Shown in pieces: positions 27,101 through 34,848 of a stretch of 64,000 nucleotides of DNA. The notes below the pieces were generated by a model. It searched no databases. It was not told the DNA's origin and saw nothing but the letters and a program-made list of their open reading frames with translations. Location: assembly GCF_003999195.1 (NCBI RefSeq), contig NZ_RJVR01000126.1, positions 1 to 64,000 of the forward strand, in the 5' to 3' direction. A program made the translations under genes and the position numbers. The first letter of the stretch is position 1, and each line of letters opens with the position of its first letter. Source of the stretch: Streptomyces soli (GTDB lineage: Bacteria > Actinomycetota > Actinomycetes > Streptomycetales > Streptomycetaceae).

Positions 27101-27220
27101 TCAGTGAGTCGCCCTTCGCCCCCCGCCGAACAGCCGGGCCAGAGCCCGGAATGGCAGGGTCACGACGGTCGCGATCGCGCTTCCGATGCTGCGCAGCACG
27201 TCTGCTATTGCCTGGAACAT
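27101..27220 (-). CDS. small amphipathic protein (39 aa), LPFRALARLFGG family
   Basis: ATG at 27220 with a perfect AGGAGG (27228-27233) 7 nt upstream. It reads MFQAIADVLRSIGSAIATVV, then TLPFRALARLFGGGRRATH. This hydrophobic-helix-plus-LPFRALARLFGG pattern recurs as tiny unannotated Streptomyces proteins. The strong ribosome-binding site supports translation. Function unknown; membrane association is likely. Confidence 0.65.
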   Translation of the reverse strand: MFQAIADVLRSIGSAIATVVTLPFRALARLFGGGRRATH

Positions 27221-27274
27221 GGGATGGCCTCCTATGGCCTATGGGTCTGGCCTACGGGTCCTGCGGGCGGTTCG

Positions 27275-27310
27275 TACGGGCGGTGTCCTACGGGCGGTGT
27301 CCTACGGGCG
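27275..27310. repeat. 14-bp tandem repeat
   Basis: TACGGGCGGTGTCC occurs at 27275-27288 and 27289-27302, then partially (TACGGGCG) at 27303-27310. Degenerate CCTAYGGG copies precede it at 27231-27266. It lies upstream of the 39-aa gene on the other strand and could be part of its promoter region. Confidence 0.6.
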
Positions 27311-27424
27311 CGTCCGAGGGGCAACTGGTCGGCTTCCCCTGTTCCCCCCGGGAAAACGGCGGCATCAGCGCGGACGCACCGGGTAGCCGTCCGGCAGGCA
27401 CCGCGAACCAACGGGAGGTCCGTG

Positions 27425-27664
27425 ATGGGTACACCGTCAGTCCCTGATTCCCCCGCCCTGCGACCCGACCCCGTGCCCCCGTCGCCGACGCCCTCGCCGC
27501 CCGGCGGCCCGGAACCCGGGCCCACGCCCGGCCCGAGGCCCCCGCTGGACCCGGACCCCGTACCGCCCGCCCGGCCCGGACCGCTGGAGCCGGATCCGCT
27601 TCCTCCGCCGCCGCCCGGGCGGCCCGGGCCCGGCCCGCAACCGCCGACGCCCCGGAATCCGTAA
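27425..27664 (+). CDS. proline-rich low-complexity protein (79 aa)
   Basis: ATG at 27425 preceded by GGGAGGTCC. About 45% of the residues are proline, in PDPVPP-like runs (LRPDPVPPSPTPSPPGG, PLEPDPLPPPPPG). There is no signal peptide or membrane segment. Similar proline-rich small proteins occur near ANTAR genes in Streptomyces, but low complexity makes homology unreliable. It could be non-coding GC-rich sequence. Confidence 0.45.
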   Translation: MGTPSVPDSPALRPDPVPPSPTPSPPGGPEPGPTPGPRPPLDPDPVPPARPGPLEPDPLPPPPPGRPGPGPQPPTPRNP

Positions 27665-27684
27665 CCGGGAAAGTCAGAAGTACC

Positions 27685-28512
27685 TCAGCCCGTGAGGGCG
27701 GCGAGGCCGAATATGCCGCCCTCCGGGTCGCGCAGCACCGCGACCCGCCCGAACGGCGACGTGCCCGGCCCGGCGATCACCGTGCCGCCCAGCCCGGCGG
27801 CCCGCCCGACCACCTCGTCGACGTCGTCCACGCAGAAGTACGCCTGCCAGCGCGGCCGCACCTGCGGATCGGGGGCCGCCTCCACGGCCCCGCCGAACAT
27901 CCCGGCCACCGGCCGCCCGCCGATCCGCAGGACCACCCGGTCGACCTCGAACCGCACGTCGTACGGCACCGGGCCGCCGGCGTCCCAGCCGAACACGGCG
28001 CCGTAGAACCGTGCCGCGTCGAAGGCGTCCCGGGTCCGCAGCTCCAGCCGCACGGGGCCGGGTGCCTGCCGCTCCACCCGCCAGGCGGGCGACACATCCC
28101 CCTCCCAGATGGCGAACCTCGCGCCCGCCGGGTCCGAGGCCCACGCCACCCGCCCCTTGCCGTACTCCAGCGGCCCCACGGCGACCGTGGCCCCGTTCTC
28201 ACGGCAGCTCTGCGCTACCTGGTGCACGTCCTCCGCCCCGAAGAACACCGTCCACGCCACCGGGCACTCCGCGCCCTCCGCCGTCCGTCCCAGACCCGCG
28301 ACGGGCATCCCGTCCACGTGGGCCACGGTGTAGCGGTCCTCGCCCTGCCAGCCCGGCCGGAAGTCCCAGCCGAGCAGCTCACCGTAGAAGAGCTGCGCCG
28401 CCTTCAGGTCATGCGTCAGCAGGCTCACCCAGCAGGGCGCGCCCTGGACAGCTCGTCCTCGGCCTGCCAAGCGCCTCACCTCACCCGGAACGCCGCGCAC
28501 CGATCGCCTCAC
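27685..28512 (-). CDS. two-domain VOC family protein
   Basis: 275 aa. After a basic N-terminal stretch (possibly over-extended; a later start is possible), the first module opens GAPCWVSLLTHDLKAAQLFY and closes DPAGARFAIWEGD. The second opens VRLELRTRDAFDAARFYGAV and closes DPEGGIFGLAALTG. This resembles the VOC protein at 13368 in architecture, but the two are clearly different sequences. Substrate unknown. It diverges from the BrkB gene, 93 bp away. Confidence 0.82.
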   Translation of the reverse strand: MRRSVRGVPGEVRRLAGRGRAVQGAPCWVSLLTHDLKAAQLFYGELLGWDFRPGWQGEDRYTVAHVDGMPVAGLGRTAEGAECPVAWTVFFGAEDVHQVAQSCRENGATVAVGPLEYGKGRVAWASDPAGARFAIWEGDVSPAWRVERQAPGPVRLELRTRDAFDAARFYGAVFGWDAGGPVPYDVRFEVDRVVLRIGGRPVAGMFGGAVEAAPDPQVRPRWQAYFCVDDVDEVVGRAAGLGGTVIAGPGTSPFGRVAVLRDPEGGIFGLAALTG

Positions 28513-28605
28513 TTGCCCTCCAGCTTCCTCCGGTCACCGGCGGCCCGCCACCGGCGCCCGACTGGCCGCCGCCCCGCAGGGCAGACGTCCCGTGGGAGGT
28601 ATGCG

Positions 28606-29403
28606 ATGAAGCTGCACCGGCTGCACCAGGGCTGGCACGACTCATGGGCCGGGCGGCTTCGGCAGCAGGGCGGCGAGCTGGAGCTGCTGCACCGCTCCAT
28701 GGGCTTCGCCGCGCTCGGCATGGTCACCCTGGTGCCGCTGCTGATCGTGGTCGCGGCCGCCGTGCCCTTCCGGCACCACGGCTTCGGCCAATGGGTCGTC
28801 GACGGCATGGGCCTGTCCGCACGGCCCGCGGAGGCAGTGCAGAAGCTGTTCTCCGCGCCCCGCAAGGTGTTGAGCGCCACCAGTGCCTTCAGCGTCCTGG
28901 CGCTGGCGCTGTTCGGGCTGTCCTTCGCCGCGAGCGTGGAGACCGCCTACCTGAAGATCTGGGAGCTGCCCTCCAGCCCCTGGCACAGCCAGTGGCGCCG
29001 CGCCGTCTGGCTCGCCGCGCTCACCGCGTACCTCTTCGTCGAGGCCCAGACCGGCAGCTTTCTCCGCCACGGATGGATCGACGCCATCCTGCGCGCCGGG
29101 GCCGCCGTCCTGTTCGGATTCCTGTTCTTCTGGTGGGGCCAGCGCTTCCTCCTCGGTGGCCAGATCCCCTGGCCCGCCCTCCTGCCGGGCGCCGTGGCCA
29201 CCATGCTCGGCCTCGTCGGCCTGCGCGCCTTCTCCTCGCTCGTCTTCTCCCCGCTGATCATCACCAACGCCGTGACGTATGGCGCCGTGGGCACCGTCCT
29301 GATCGTGCAGTGCTACCTGATCGGCGTCGGCTTCGTGGTCGTCGGCGGCGCCCTCTTCGGCCGCCACGTCCACGAGTCGCGTGGCCAGGCCCTGTCCGGG
29401 TGA
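28606..29403 (+). CDS. YihY/BrkB-family integral membrane protein
   Basis: 265 aa from the ATG at 28606 (GGGAGGT 10 nt before). About six transmembrane segments: AALGMVTLVPLLIVVAAAV, FSVLALALFGLSFAASVETA, WLAALTAYLFVEAQTG, GAAVLFGFLFFWWGQRF, LLPGAVATMLGLVGLRAF and VQCYLIGVGFVVVGGALF. The ATMLGLVGLRAF segment matches the YihY core. Function is uncertain (transport or envelope). The last six codons and the TGA lie in the left arm of MITE-like element C, so the natural C-terminus may have been changed by insertion. Confidence 0.82.
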   Translation: MKLHRLHQGWHDSWAGRLRQQGGELELLHRSMGFAALGMVTLVPLLIVVAAAVPFRHHGFGQWVVDGMGLSARPAEAVQKLFSAPRKVLSATSAFSVLALALFGLSFAASVETAYLKIWELPSSPWHSQWRRAVWLAALTAYLFVEAQTGSFLRHGWIDAILRAGAAVLFGFLFFWWGQRFLLGGQIPWPALLPGAVATMLGLVGLRAFSSLVFSPLIITNAVTYGAVGTVLIVQCYLIGVGFVVVGGALFGRHVHESRGQALSG

Positions 29404-29590
29404 TCATGGCCGGGCCAGCGACGCTCCCCCAGCTAGACGCTGGGTGGGGGTCCTCCCCAGCCTGGCGGCTGGGGGTGCCCCCGGACACGACACCTTGCGG
29501 CGTTGCCGAAACACCCACGGACAAACCAGTCTGCTGGCATTCTCCGGGTGAGCCGCGGCCTATCCGACCCTGATCGCCCGGACAGGGCCT
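29387..29590. mobile_element. MITE-like element C (204 bp, 20-bp TIRs)
   Basis: AGGCCCTGTCCGGGTGATCA (29387-29406) and TGATCGCCCGGACAGGGCCT (29571-29590) are inverted repeats with 19 of 20 matching. The interior is rich in hairpins (CTCCCCCAGCTAGACGCTGG; CCCCAGCCTGGCGGCTGGGG). No clear target duplication is seen. It shares its terminal sequence with element D at 50661-50847. No coding capacity. It covers most of the 29404-29625 gap. Confidence 0.65.
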
Positions 29591-29625
29591 AGTTTTCAGC
29601 GGGACCCGGGGGGCAGGCGCTCATC

Positions 29626-29799
29626 ATGAGTACACACAAGAAGGCAAAGAACACCGGCGAAACGATCAAGGGCAAGGCCAAGGAGGCCACCGGCAAGGCG
29701 ACCGGCAACGAGAGCCTGGAGATGGAGGGCAAGATCGACCAGACCAAGGGCGACGCCAAGCAGGCCATCCAGAAGATCAAGGACGCCACGAAACACTGA
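29626..29799 (+). CDS. CsbD-family stress protein (57 aa)
   Basis: ATG at 29626 to TGA at 29797-29799. The sequence KKAKNTGETIKGKAKEATGK, then GNESLEMEGKIDQTKGDAKQ, is the repeated KGK-KE--G---G---LE--GK--Q--G pattern of CsbD/YjbJ proteins, small Lys/Glu/Gly-rich proteins induced by general stress. Length is typical. It lies directly after MITE-like element C and upstream of convergent DUF5133 and anti-sigma genes, fitting a stress-response neighbourhood. Confidence 0.85.
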   Translation: MSTHKKAKNTGETIKGKAKEATGKATGNESLEMEGKIDQTKGDAKQAIQKIKDATKH

Positions 29800-29847
29800 C
29801 CCACGAAGCACAGAACAACCCGGCCGCCGGGCACGCCCGGGCGTGAC

Positions 29848-30066
29848 TCAGGTCTTGGCGCTGCCCGTACGGTCGCGTAGGAGTCGCCGCGCGCGGGACA
29901 TGGCAGCGTGCGGATCGCGGAGCCCTGTGTAGACGCAGACCGTGTACTGCACATCCTCCACGCGGCGCCGGATCGCCTTCGAGACGGCGCGGGGCGCCGC
30001 CACCGCGCTGAGGCGGTCGAACTCGGCGACGAGTTCACGCAAGGCACGGAAATCGATGAGCGGCAT
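29848..30066 (-). CDS. DUF5133 family protein
   Basis: 72 aa from the ATG at 30066. LRELVAEFDRLSAVAAP, then IRRRVEDVQYTVCVYTGLRD and AMSRARRLL, matches DUF5133, whose hallmark is L--LV--Y--L--------R--LEDV-YTLCV-TGTR. Members are small soluble proteins of unknown function found beside SpoIIE/anti-sigma and ANTAR genes in Streptomyces. Upstream in-frame codons to 30150 are probably untranslated. Confidence 0.75.
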   Translation of the reverse strand: MPLIDFRALRELVAEFDRLSAVAAPRAVSKAIRRRVEDVQYTVCVYTGLRDPHAAMSRARRLLRDRTGSAKT

Positions 30067-30162
30067 GCTGCGTCCCTTTCTCGTGGGACTGGAACATTCG
30101 CACCGTTCTCGGAACTCTCCCACCGGACTGTGGCCCCCGCCACCCCGCAAGGAACCCGCAGG

Positions 30163-31095
30163 TCAGCGGTCCATGTAGAAGCGCGTGGTGGTGCCGTCCG
30201 GGCCCGTGTGAACGCGGACGAGGTCGGCGAGGTAGTGAACCATGAGCAGGCCGCGGCCGTTGGGCTGGTCCCGCGACGGCGGCCGGCGCCCGGCGAGCGG
30301 GTCGGTGTGGTGCCCGGCATCGCGGACCTCGCACACCACGCGGCCGTCCTCGGTCCAGACGCGTACGACGCCCGAGCCGCCGGCGTGCACCACGCTGTTG
30401 GTGATCAACTCGCCTGCGGCCAGGGAGAAGTCCACGAGCCGGGCCTCCGCCAGGCCGAGCCCCCGGGCCTCCTCGACAGCGGCGTGCCGGGCGTCGGTCA
30501 GGCCGTCGCCATCGAAGGAGTGGGCGGCGGCGCCCGCCGGATGGGCCAGCGGCCGGTTGTAGGCGGCGACGACGCGGGCGGGGGCGTAGACGGCGCTGAT
30601 CTGCTCGCGGCCGCCGTCCACCACGACAGGGTGCGTGGCGTGGGCGTCGGCCAGTACGGCGTCGTCCAGGCGCCCGGCGTCGTAGGGGCACAGGATGGTG
30701 ACGTCACGCCCGGCGAACGCCAGGTTGATCAGGGCCTCGTGCTGGACGCAGGCGGGGTACTCCACGTCGCCGCGGCCCGGCCAGATCGGCTCACCGATGA
30801 TCCGTACCCTGTCGGCGTCGGGATGGGAGTCGGCGAAGGCCCGCAGGACACGCGGAATGATGCGCCCGGGGTTACGGCCGGCCTGCTGCATGTCGAGGCA
30901 GTGGACATCGGCGGCGCGGTCACCCAACTCCGCCCGCAGCAACTCCAGGTTGCCGGCCGGAACGGCCGCCGCCACCGGCTCGCCCTTGGCGAGGCCGTCG
31001 AGCAGGAAGGGCACCGTACCGGCCAGGTACTCCTTCGGGTCCCGGTAGAACAGCGCCGGGTGCACAAAGCGCTCGGCTGCCTGGGCCTGTCTCAA
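30163..31095 (-). CDS. MEDS-domain/HATPase anti-sigma regulatory protein
   Basis: 310 aa. Residues about 10-165 form a MEDS (sensor-type) domain: HPALFYRDPKEYLAGTVPFL, PAGNLELLRAELGD and GEPIWPGRGDVEYPACVQHE. Residues about 205-310 form a HATPase_c_2 domain with the N-box AGELITNSVVHAGGSGVVRV, DAGHHTDPL and GRGLLMVHYLADLVRVHTG, typical of RsbW-like serine kinases/anti-sigma factors. It is probably regulated by sensing and by the STAS protein encoded just upstream, whose stop codon overlaps its TTG start (TTGA). Confidence 0.88.
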   Translation of the reverse strand: MRQAQAAERFVHPALFYRDPKEYLAGTVPFLLDGLAKGEPVAAAVPAGNLELLRAELGDRAADVHCLDMQQAGRNPGRIIPRVLRAFADSHPDADRVRIIGEPIWPGRGDVEYPACVQHEALINLAFAGRDVTILCPYDAGRLDDAVLADAHATHPVVVDGGREQISAVYAPARVVAAYNRPLAHPAGAAAHSFDGDGLTDARHAAVEEARGLGLAEARLVDFSLAAGELITNSVVHAGGSGVVRVWTEDGRVVCEVRDAGHHTDPLAGRRPPSRDQPNGRGLLMVHYLADLVRVHTGPDGTTTRFYMDR

Positions 31096-31406
31096 CTCAG
31101 CGTCACCTCAATCGCCGTCAGGCCGGGCCAGAAGGCGTCCAGGGCGAGCCGCAACTGCGGCGGTGTCCCGTGCAGCACCAACCGCCTGCCCCCCTCCAGC
31201 CTCGTGGCGGCGGCAGCCACCGCCGACGCCCCTGCCACATCGACATACGTGACACCCGACAGCTCCAGGTGCACGTCGTCCCCCGGCCCCACCAGAGCGC
31301 CCAGCGCGCGCTCCCACGACGCGCGCGTGGTCAGACAGACCTCACCGGCCGCCCGGACCCCCATGCGGTCGGTGAGCGGCAGCAATTCCAGTACGGCGGC
31401 TGTCAC
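31092..31406 (-). CDS. STAS-domain anti-anti-sigma-like protein lacking the phospho-acceptor
   Basis: 104 aa STAS fold: HLELSGVTYVDVAGASAVAA is the strand-loop-helix holding the usual phosphorylation motif. Anti-sigma antagonists normally read D-S/A-S/T-G there; this protein has D-V-A-G, so the acceptor Ser/Thr is absent and it may act as an unregulated binder. The C-terminal half (RLVLHGTPPQLRLALDAFW) is normal. It is translationally coupled to the MEDS-ATPase gene and is its probable partner. Confidence 0.8.
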   Translation of the reverse strand: MTAAVLELLPLTDRMGVRAAGEVCLTTRASWERALGALVGPGDDVHLELSGVTYVDVAGASAVAAAATRLEGGRRLVLHGTPPQLRLALDAFWPGLTAIEVTLS

Positions 31407-31441
31407 GACTCCACCATAATCCCGTGTGCGGCTTCACCCAC

Positions 31442-31588
31442 AGGGTATCCGGGCTCCGTACGGATCCGACGCGAGAGGGAGTCCACCGGATGGCCGCCCG
31501 GCTCCGCCGGCCGCCGTCCCGCGCCGACTTTGTTGTGCACGACCTCGTTGTGATCGACCTCGCCGAACCGATGGAGACCCCTGCGTGA
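31442..31588 (+). pseudogene. C-terminal remnant of a HAD phosphatase (beta-phosphoglucomutase-like)
   Basis: An open frame ends at TGA 31586-31588. REGVHRMAARLRR, then RADFVVHDLVVIDLAEPMET, resembles the end of beta-phosphoglucomutase-type HAD enzymes (G-DR-G-A--L---GAD-VV-DLAEL). Everything upstream is missing. The final GTGA overlaps the start of the GH65 remnant, the arrangement of intact HAD-GH65 operons. Confidence 0.5.
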
Positions 31589-32242
31589 TAAACGACCCGG
31601 CTACACCGTCGAGCCGTGGCAACTGCGCGAGGCCGCCCTGAACCTCGACGTGCTGGCCCAGAGCGAATCCGTCTTCGCCCTCTCCAACGGCCACATCGGC
31701 TGGCGCGGCAACCCGACGAGTACAGCGCCATCGCCGACGACAACACGTACACCAACCTCATGGCCCAGGCGAACCTGCGCGCCGCCGCCGAAGCCGCCGC
31801 CCGCCACCCCGGCGCCGCCGACGCACTGGGCGCCGCCGACGCACTGGGCGTCGACGACGCCGAACAGGCGAGCTGGCAGGAGGCCGCCGACGCCATGGCC
31901 GTCCCGTACAACCACGGGCTCGGCGTCCACTCCGTCATCGCCGCCGAGACCGGCCATCTGCGCCTCGCCTACGACTACCTCGCCGAAGCCGCCACCATCG
32001 ACCTCCACGACCTCCAGCACAACACCCGCGACGTCGGCCTCCACCTCGCCTCCCCCGCCGGCAGCTGGACCGCCCTCGTCGCCGGCTTCGGCGGCCTGCG
32101 CCGGACCGGAAACACCGTCACCTTCGCCCCCCGGCTGCCCCCGCACCTCACCCGCCTCGCGTTCCGGATCCTGGTGCGCGGCCGCCGGCTCGGCGTCGAC
32201 ATTCCGCCCACCCTGTGGGCCGAATGTAGGGTGCGCGCGTGA
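31585..32242 (+). pseudogene. glycoside hydrolase family 65 phosphorylase, large internal deletion
   Basis: The N-terminus reads YTVEPWQLREAALNLDVLAQ, then SESVFALSNGHIGWRGN, the standard GH65 opening. At about 31712 it jumps, out of frame, to DEYSAIADDNTYTNLMAQAN, GLGVHSVIAAETGHLRLAYD and GLHLASPAGSWTALVAGFGG, the end of the catalytic barrel and the C-terminal domain. Some 500-600 residues are lost. A further frame change lies between the GTG at 31585 and YTVEP. The gene once encoded a kojibiose/trehalose/maltose-phosphorylase-like enzyme. Its TGA overlaps the next GTG. Confidence 0.8.
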
Positions 32243-32982
32243 CGAGACACATCGAGTTCGCCCGGCTGCACAACTTCCGCGATCTGGGCGGCTATACGGG
32301 CGACGGCGGCCGTACCGTGCGCTGGGGGCGGCTGTACAGGTCCGACTCGCTGTCCAAGCTGGCGGGGGAAGACGCGGGGGAGGACCGGGAGCGCTTCCGG
32401 GCGCTCGGGATACGTACGGTCATCGACCTGCGGTACCCGCAGGAGATCGCCGCCAAGGGCCGGGTGCCGGCGAGCGACGGGCTCGCATGGCACAACCTGA
32501 GCGTCGAGCACCGGCCTGTCAGTCAGTCCCGGCTGGCCCACGACGTGGATCCGGTGCGCTTCTTCGCCGACCTGCACGCCGAGGTTGCCGAGGACGGCGT
32601 CGAGGAGCTGCGCCAGGTCCTCCACCTGATCGCAGGCGACGGGACCGCGCCGCTGGTCTTCCACTGCGCAGCCGGCAAGGACCGTACCGGGCTGGTGGCG
32701 GGGCTCGTGCTGGCACTGCTGGGCGTGGGAGAGGAGGACATCATCGCCGACTACGCGCTCTCCGAACTCGCCACCGAGCGCCTCATCGCCGACTGGAAGG
32801 CCGGCCGCCCCGACAGGGAGGACTTCTGGCCCGGCTACGGCCTGGCCCCCGCCGACTCGATGCGGCTCTTCCTCGCGGCGCTGAACGCCGGGCACGGCTC
32901 GGTGTGCGGCTACGCCCGCGACCGGCTGGGCATCGGCGACAACCTGATCGCCGACCTGCGTACGCAGTTGCTCGAAGCCTGA
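32239..32982 (+). CDS. protein tyrosine/serine phosphatase (PtpA-like, DUF family Y_phosphatase3)
   Basis: 247 aa from GTG at 32239 (GTGA overlap with the GH65 remnant). It opens ARLHNFRDLGGYTGDGGRTV, has FRALGIRTVIDLRYPQEIA, and the P-loop HCAAGKDRTGLVAG (Cys near 142, Arg at +6), the C-x5-R catalytic signature with the K preference of lipid/phosphotyrosine phosphatases such as MptpB. No signal peptide. Its coupling to GH65 may be accidental; the phosphatase itself looks intact. Confidence 0.9.
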   Translation: MTRHIEFARLHNFRDLGGYTGDGGRTVRWGRLYRSDSLSKLAGEDAGEDRERFRALGIRTVIDLRYPQEIAAKGRVPASDGLAWHNLSVEHRPVSQSRLAHDVDPVRFFADLHAEVAEDGVEELRQVLHLIAGDGTAPLVFHCAAGKDRTGLVAGLVLALLGVGEEDIIADYALSELATERLIADWKAGRPDREDFWPGYGLAPADSMRLFLAALNAGHGSVCGYARDRLGIGDNLIADLRTQLLEA

Positions 32983-32989
32983 TCTGACC

Positions 32990-33700
32990 TCAGAGCTTGA
33001 TCCCGTGGACGGTCAGCCAATCACCGCCGGTCGGCCGGTACCCGTACGCGGAGTTCAGGTGCCGTACGACAGCCGGCATGTGCGCGGCGCCGTAGACGAC
33101 GGCGACATTGACGGGCTCGGCGGCCCGCTCCTCGTGGAGCCGGGTGAGGGCGGCCACCAGCAGGTCGTCGCGGTCGTCGAGGACGATGGCCGAGAGGTGG
33201 TCGCCGTCGCTGAGCACCGTGGTGTCATCGATGCTGAGGTCCATCGACTGCGCCAGGAAACGGGCGCCACCCAGCGCCAGGACGGCCAGGGCCTTGAGCG
33301 GGAGCAGTAGGACAAAGCCCATGAAGAGCAGATAGCTCCACAGTGGCCGCTTGGTGCGCGCTGCGGCGTCCTGCGGCGGCGGGGGGTCCATGTCGGGCCA
33401 GAGCACCGGCACTGCGAGGGAGGCGTAGTCGATGTGCTGGTAGACCAGTTCGGAGCCGTGGGCGCGGTGCGTGAGGCCGTAGAAGCGGAGCCGGAGCCGG
33501 GTGAAGCGCCGCCGCGACTGGCCGAAGCCCTCGGCGACGACCACGTCGCAGTCGCCGAGGCGAGCCGCCACCTCGTCGTAGAAGGTCTGCGAGCCGATGT
33601 GGACCATGCAGAACAGATGAAAGCGCAGCGGGGTCTCGCGGCGTTGCAGCACCCACGCCGCGGATCGCACGCTGAGCCCGGTCGCCTCGACAAACTGCAC
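32990..33700 (-). CDS. TraB/GumN-like membrane protein
   Basis: 236 aa. LRFHLFCMVHIGSQTFYDEV, then CDVVVAEGF, resembles the conserved start of TraB/PrgY/GumN-type proteins (HiG---Y-------D-V--EG), and YGAAHMPAVVRHL near the end matches their G--H---l-----G. A single hydrophobic segment (WSYLLFMGFVLLLPLKALAV) crosses the membrane. These proteins are putative metal-dependent peptidases or inhibitors; function here unknown. It converges with the phosphatase gene. Confidence 0.6.
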   Translation of the reverse strand: MQFVEATGLSVRSAAWVLQRRETPLRFHLFCMVHIGSQTFYDEVAARLGDCDVVVAEGFGQSRRRFTRLRLRFYGLTHRAHGSELVYQHIDYASLAVPVLWPDMDPPPPQDAAARTKRPLWSYLLFMGFVLLLPLKALAVLALGGARFLAQSMDLSIDDTTVLSDGDHLSAIVLDDRDDLLVAALTRLHEERAAEPVNVAVVYGAAHMPAVVRHLNSAYGYRPTGGDWLTVHGIKL

Positions 33701-33746
33701 ACAGGTTCGGACGCGCGGCGGTGGGGGACCGGTTCCGCGAAGCCCG

Positions 33747-33960
33747 TCAGCCGTACCGCTGGAAGAGCGCCCCGACGTAGTCCTCCAGCCGTCCGGTGAG
33801 CACTTCCGGCGTCAGGTCGGTGCGGCCCAGCTCGCGCCACGGCACGGCGGCCTTCTCGGCGTCAGGGGCGAAGGCCAGGGCGTCCAGTAGCCGCCATTAC
33901 AGGTGGTCGGCGGGCTCGGCGGCGAGGCGGCCGCCCTCGGCGGCGTAACGGTCGGCGAAG
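33747..33960 (-). pseudogene. C-terminal remnant of an unrecognised gene with internal stop
   Basis: On the minus strand, FADRYAAEGGRLAAEPADHL is followed by a TAA and then continues in frame with WRLLDALAFAPDAEKAAVPW, RELGRTDLTPEVLTGRLEDY and VGALFQRYG to the TGA at 33747-33749. The composition is clearly protein-like on both sides of the stop, so this is a decayed coding segment. I cannot name the family with confidence. Confidence 0.45.
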
Positions 33961-33996
33961 GCGGATGTGTTCGCCGTCGGGCAGTTGCTTCTCGAC

Positions 33997-34776
33997 CTAG
34001 GCCCGGGCCTGCGCCCAGCCCGGCTCACCGTCGCCCTCGTCCTCGCCCTCGCCCAGCAGTGCCTCCACGAACCGCCCCCGGTCGTCGGCGTGGTCGCGGA
34101 GCCACATCCCCAACTGGTGGTCCGCCCGGTTGAGGACGAGCCGGGTGAAACGCGACCGAGTCCCCAGCGCCTCCGCGACCGCCTCGGTGACGGCCTGCGG
34201 AATCACCGCGTCGGCGCCCGGCACGACGAGCACCGCCCGGCCCCCGTACGCCCGGTAGAACTCCAGCGCCCCGGAGTCCCGCCAACTCCCGGGCCTGCGG
34301 ATGATCTCGGTGAACCCGGCACCGAACCGCACCGGCCAGGCCTCGGCCGCGTACACCGCCGGTGCGCACAGCCCGATCGCCGTCACCCGGGGACCGTAGT
34401 GCGCCGCGAGATCCGCGACCGTCTGCCCGCTCATGCTGAACCCCGCCAGCACCAGCGCGTCCCCGGCCGGCACCCGCTCGCCGATCACGGCCACCGCCTG
34501 CTCGAAGCGCCGCCGCAGACTCAGCTCGCTCAGCTCACCCGAACTGCCGCCATGGCCCGAGAAGTCGAAGGCCAGCGTCCGGCAGCCGCGAGCCGCGAAC
34601 TCCTCCATGAGCGCGGTGAGCCGTCCCTTCTCGCTCGTGCCGGCGCCGTGCAGCAGCACAACGGTCGTCGCTACCGCGGCTGCCGCGTCCACGGGGGTCA
34701 GCAGCGCGCAGCTCAGCTGTTCGCCGTCGTGCTCGATGACGTCAACGACCATGTCCTGGCTGGTGGATGGCTTCAT
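33997..34776 (-). CDS. alpha/beta hydrolase (dienelactone-hydrolase/serine-aminopeptidase-like)
   Basis: 259 aa. TTVVLLHGAGTSEKGRLTAL is the oxyanion region, GCRTLAFDFSGHGGSSGELS the next strand, LVLAGFSMSGQTVADLAAHY the nucleophile elbow (Ser in G-F-S-M-S), VLVVPGADAVIPQ carries the acid, and LNRADHQLGMWLRD the His. Length is normal for a monomeric esterase-like enzyme. No signal peptide. The substrate is unknown. It diverges from the DUF3626 gene 72 bp away. Confidence 0.85.
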   Translation of the reverse strand: MKPSTSQDMVVDVIEHDGEQLSCALLTPVDAAAAVATTVVLLHGAGTSEKGRLTALMEEFAARGCRTLAFDFSGHGGSSGELSELSLRRRFEQAVAVIGERVPAGDALVLAGFSMSGQTVADLAAHYGPRVTAIGLCAPAVYAAEAWPVRFGAGFTEIIRRPGSWRDSGALEFYRAYGGRAVLVVPGADAVIPQAVTEAVAEALGTRSRFTRLVLNRADHQLGMWLRDHADDRGRFVEALLGEGEDEGDGEPGWAQARA

Positions 34777-34848
34777 CGCTCCTGGTTCCGTCCAAGGGTC
34801 GGCGGTCGACGATCGATCCTAGAGGCACCCTGTGGAATGATCACCGCT

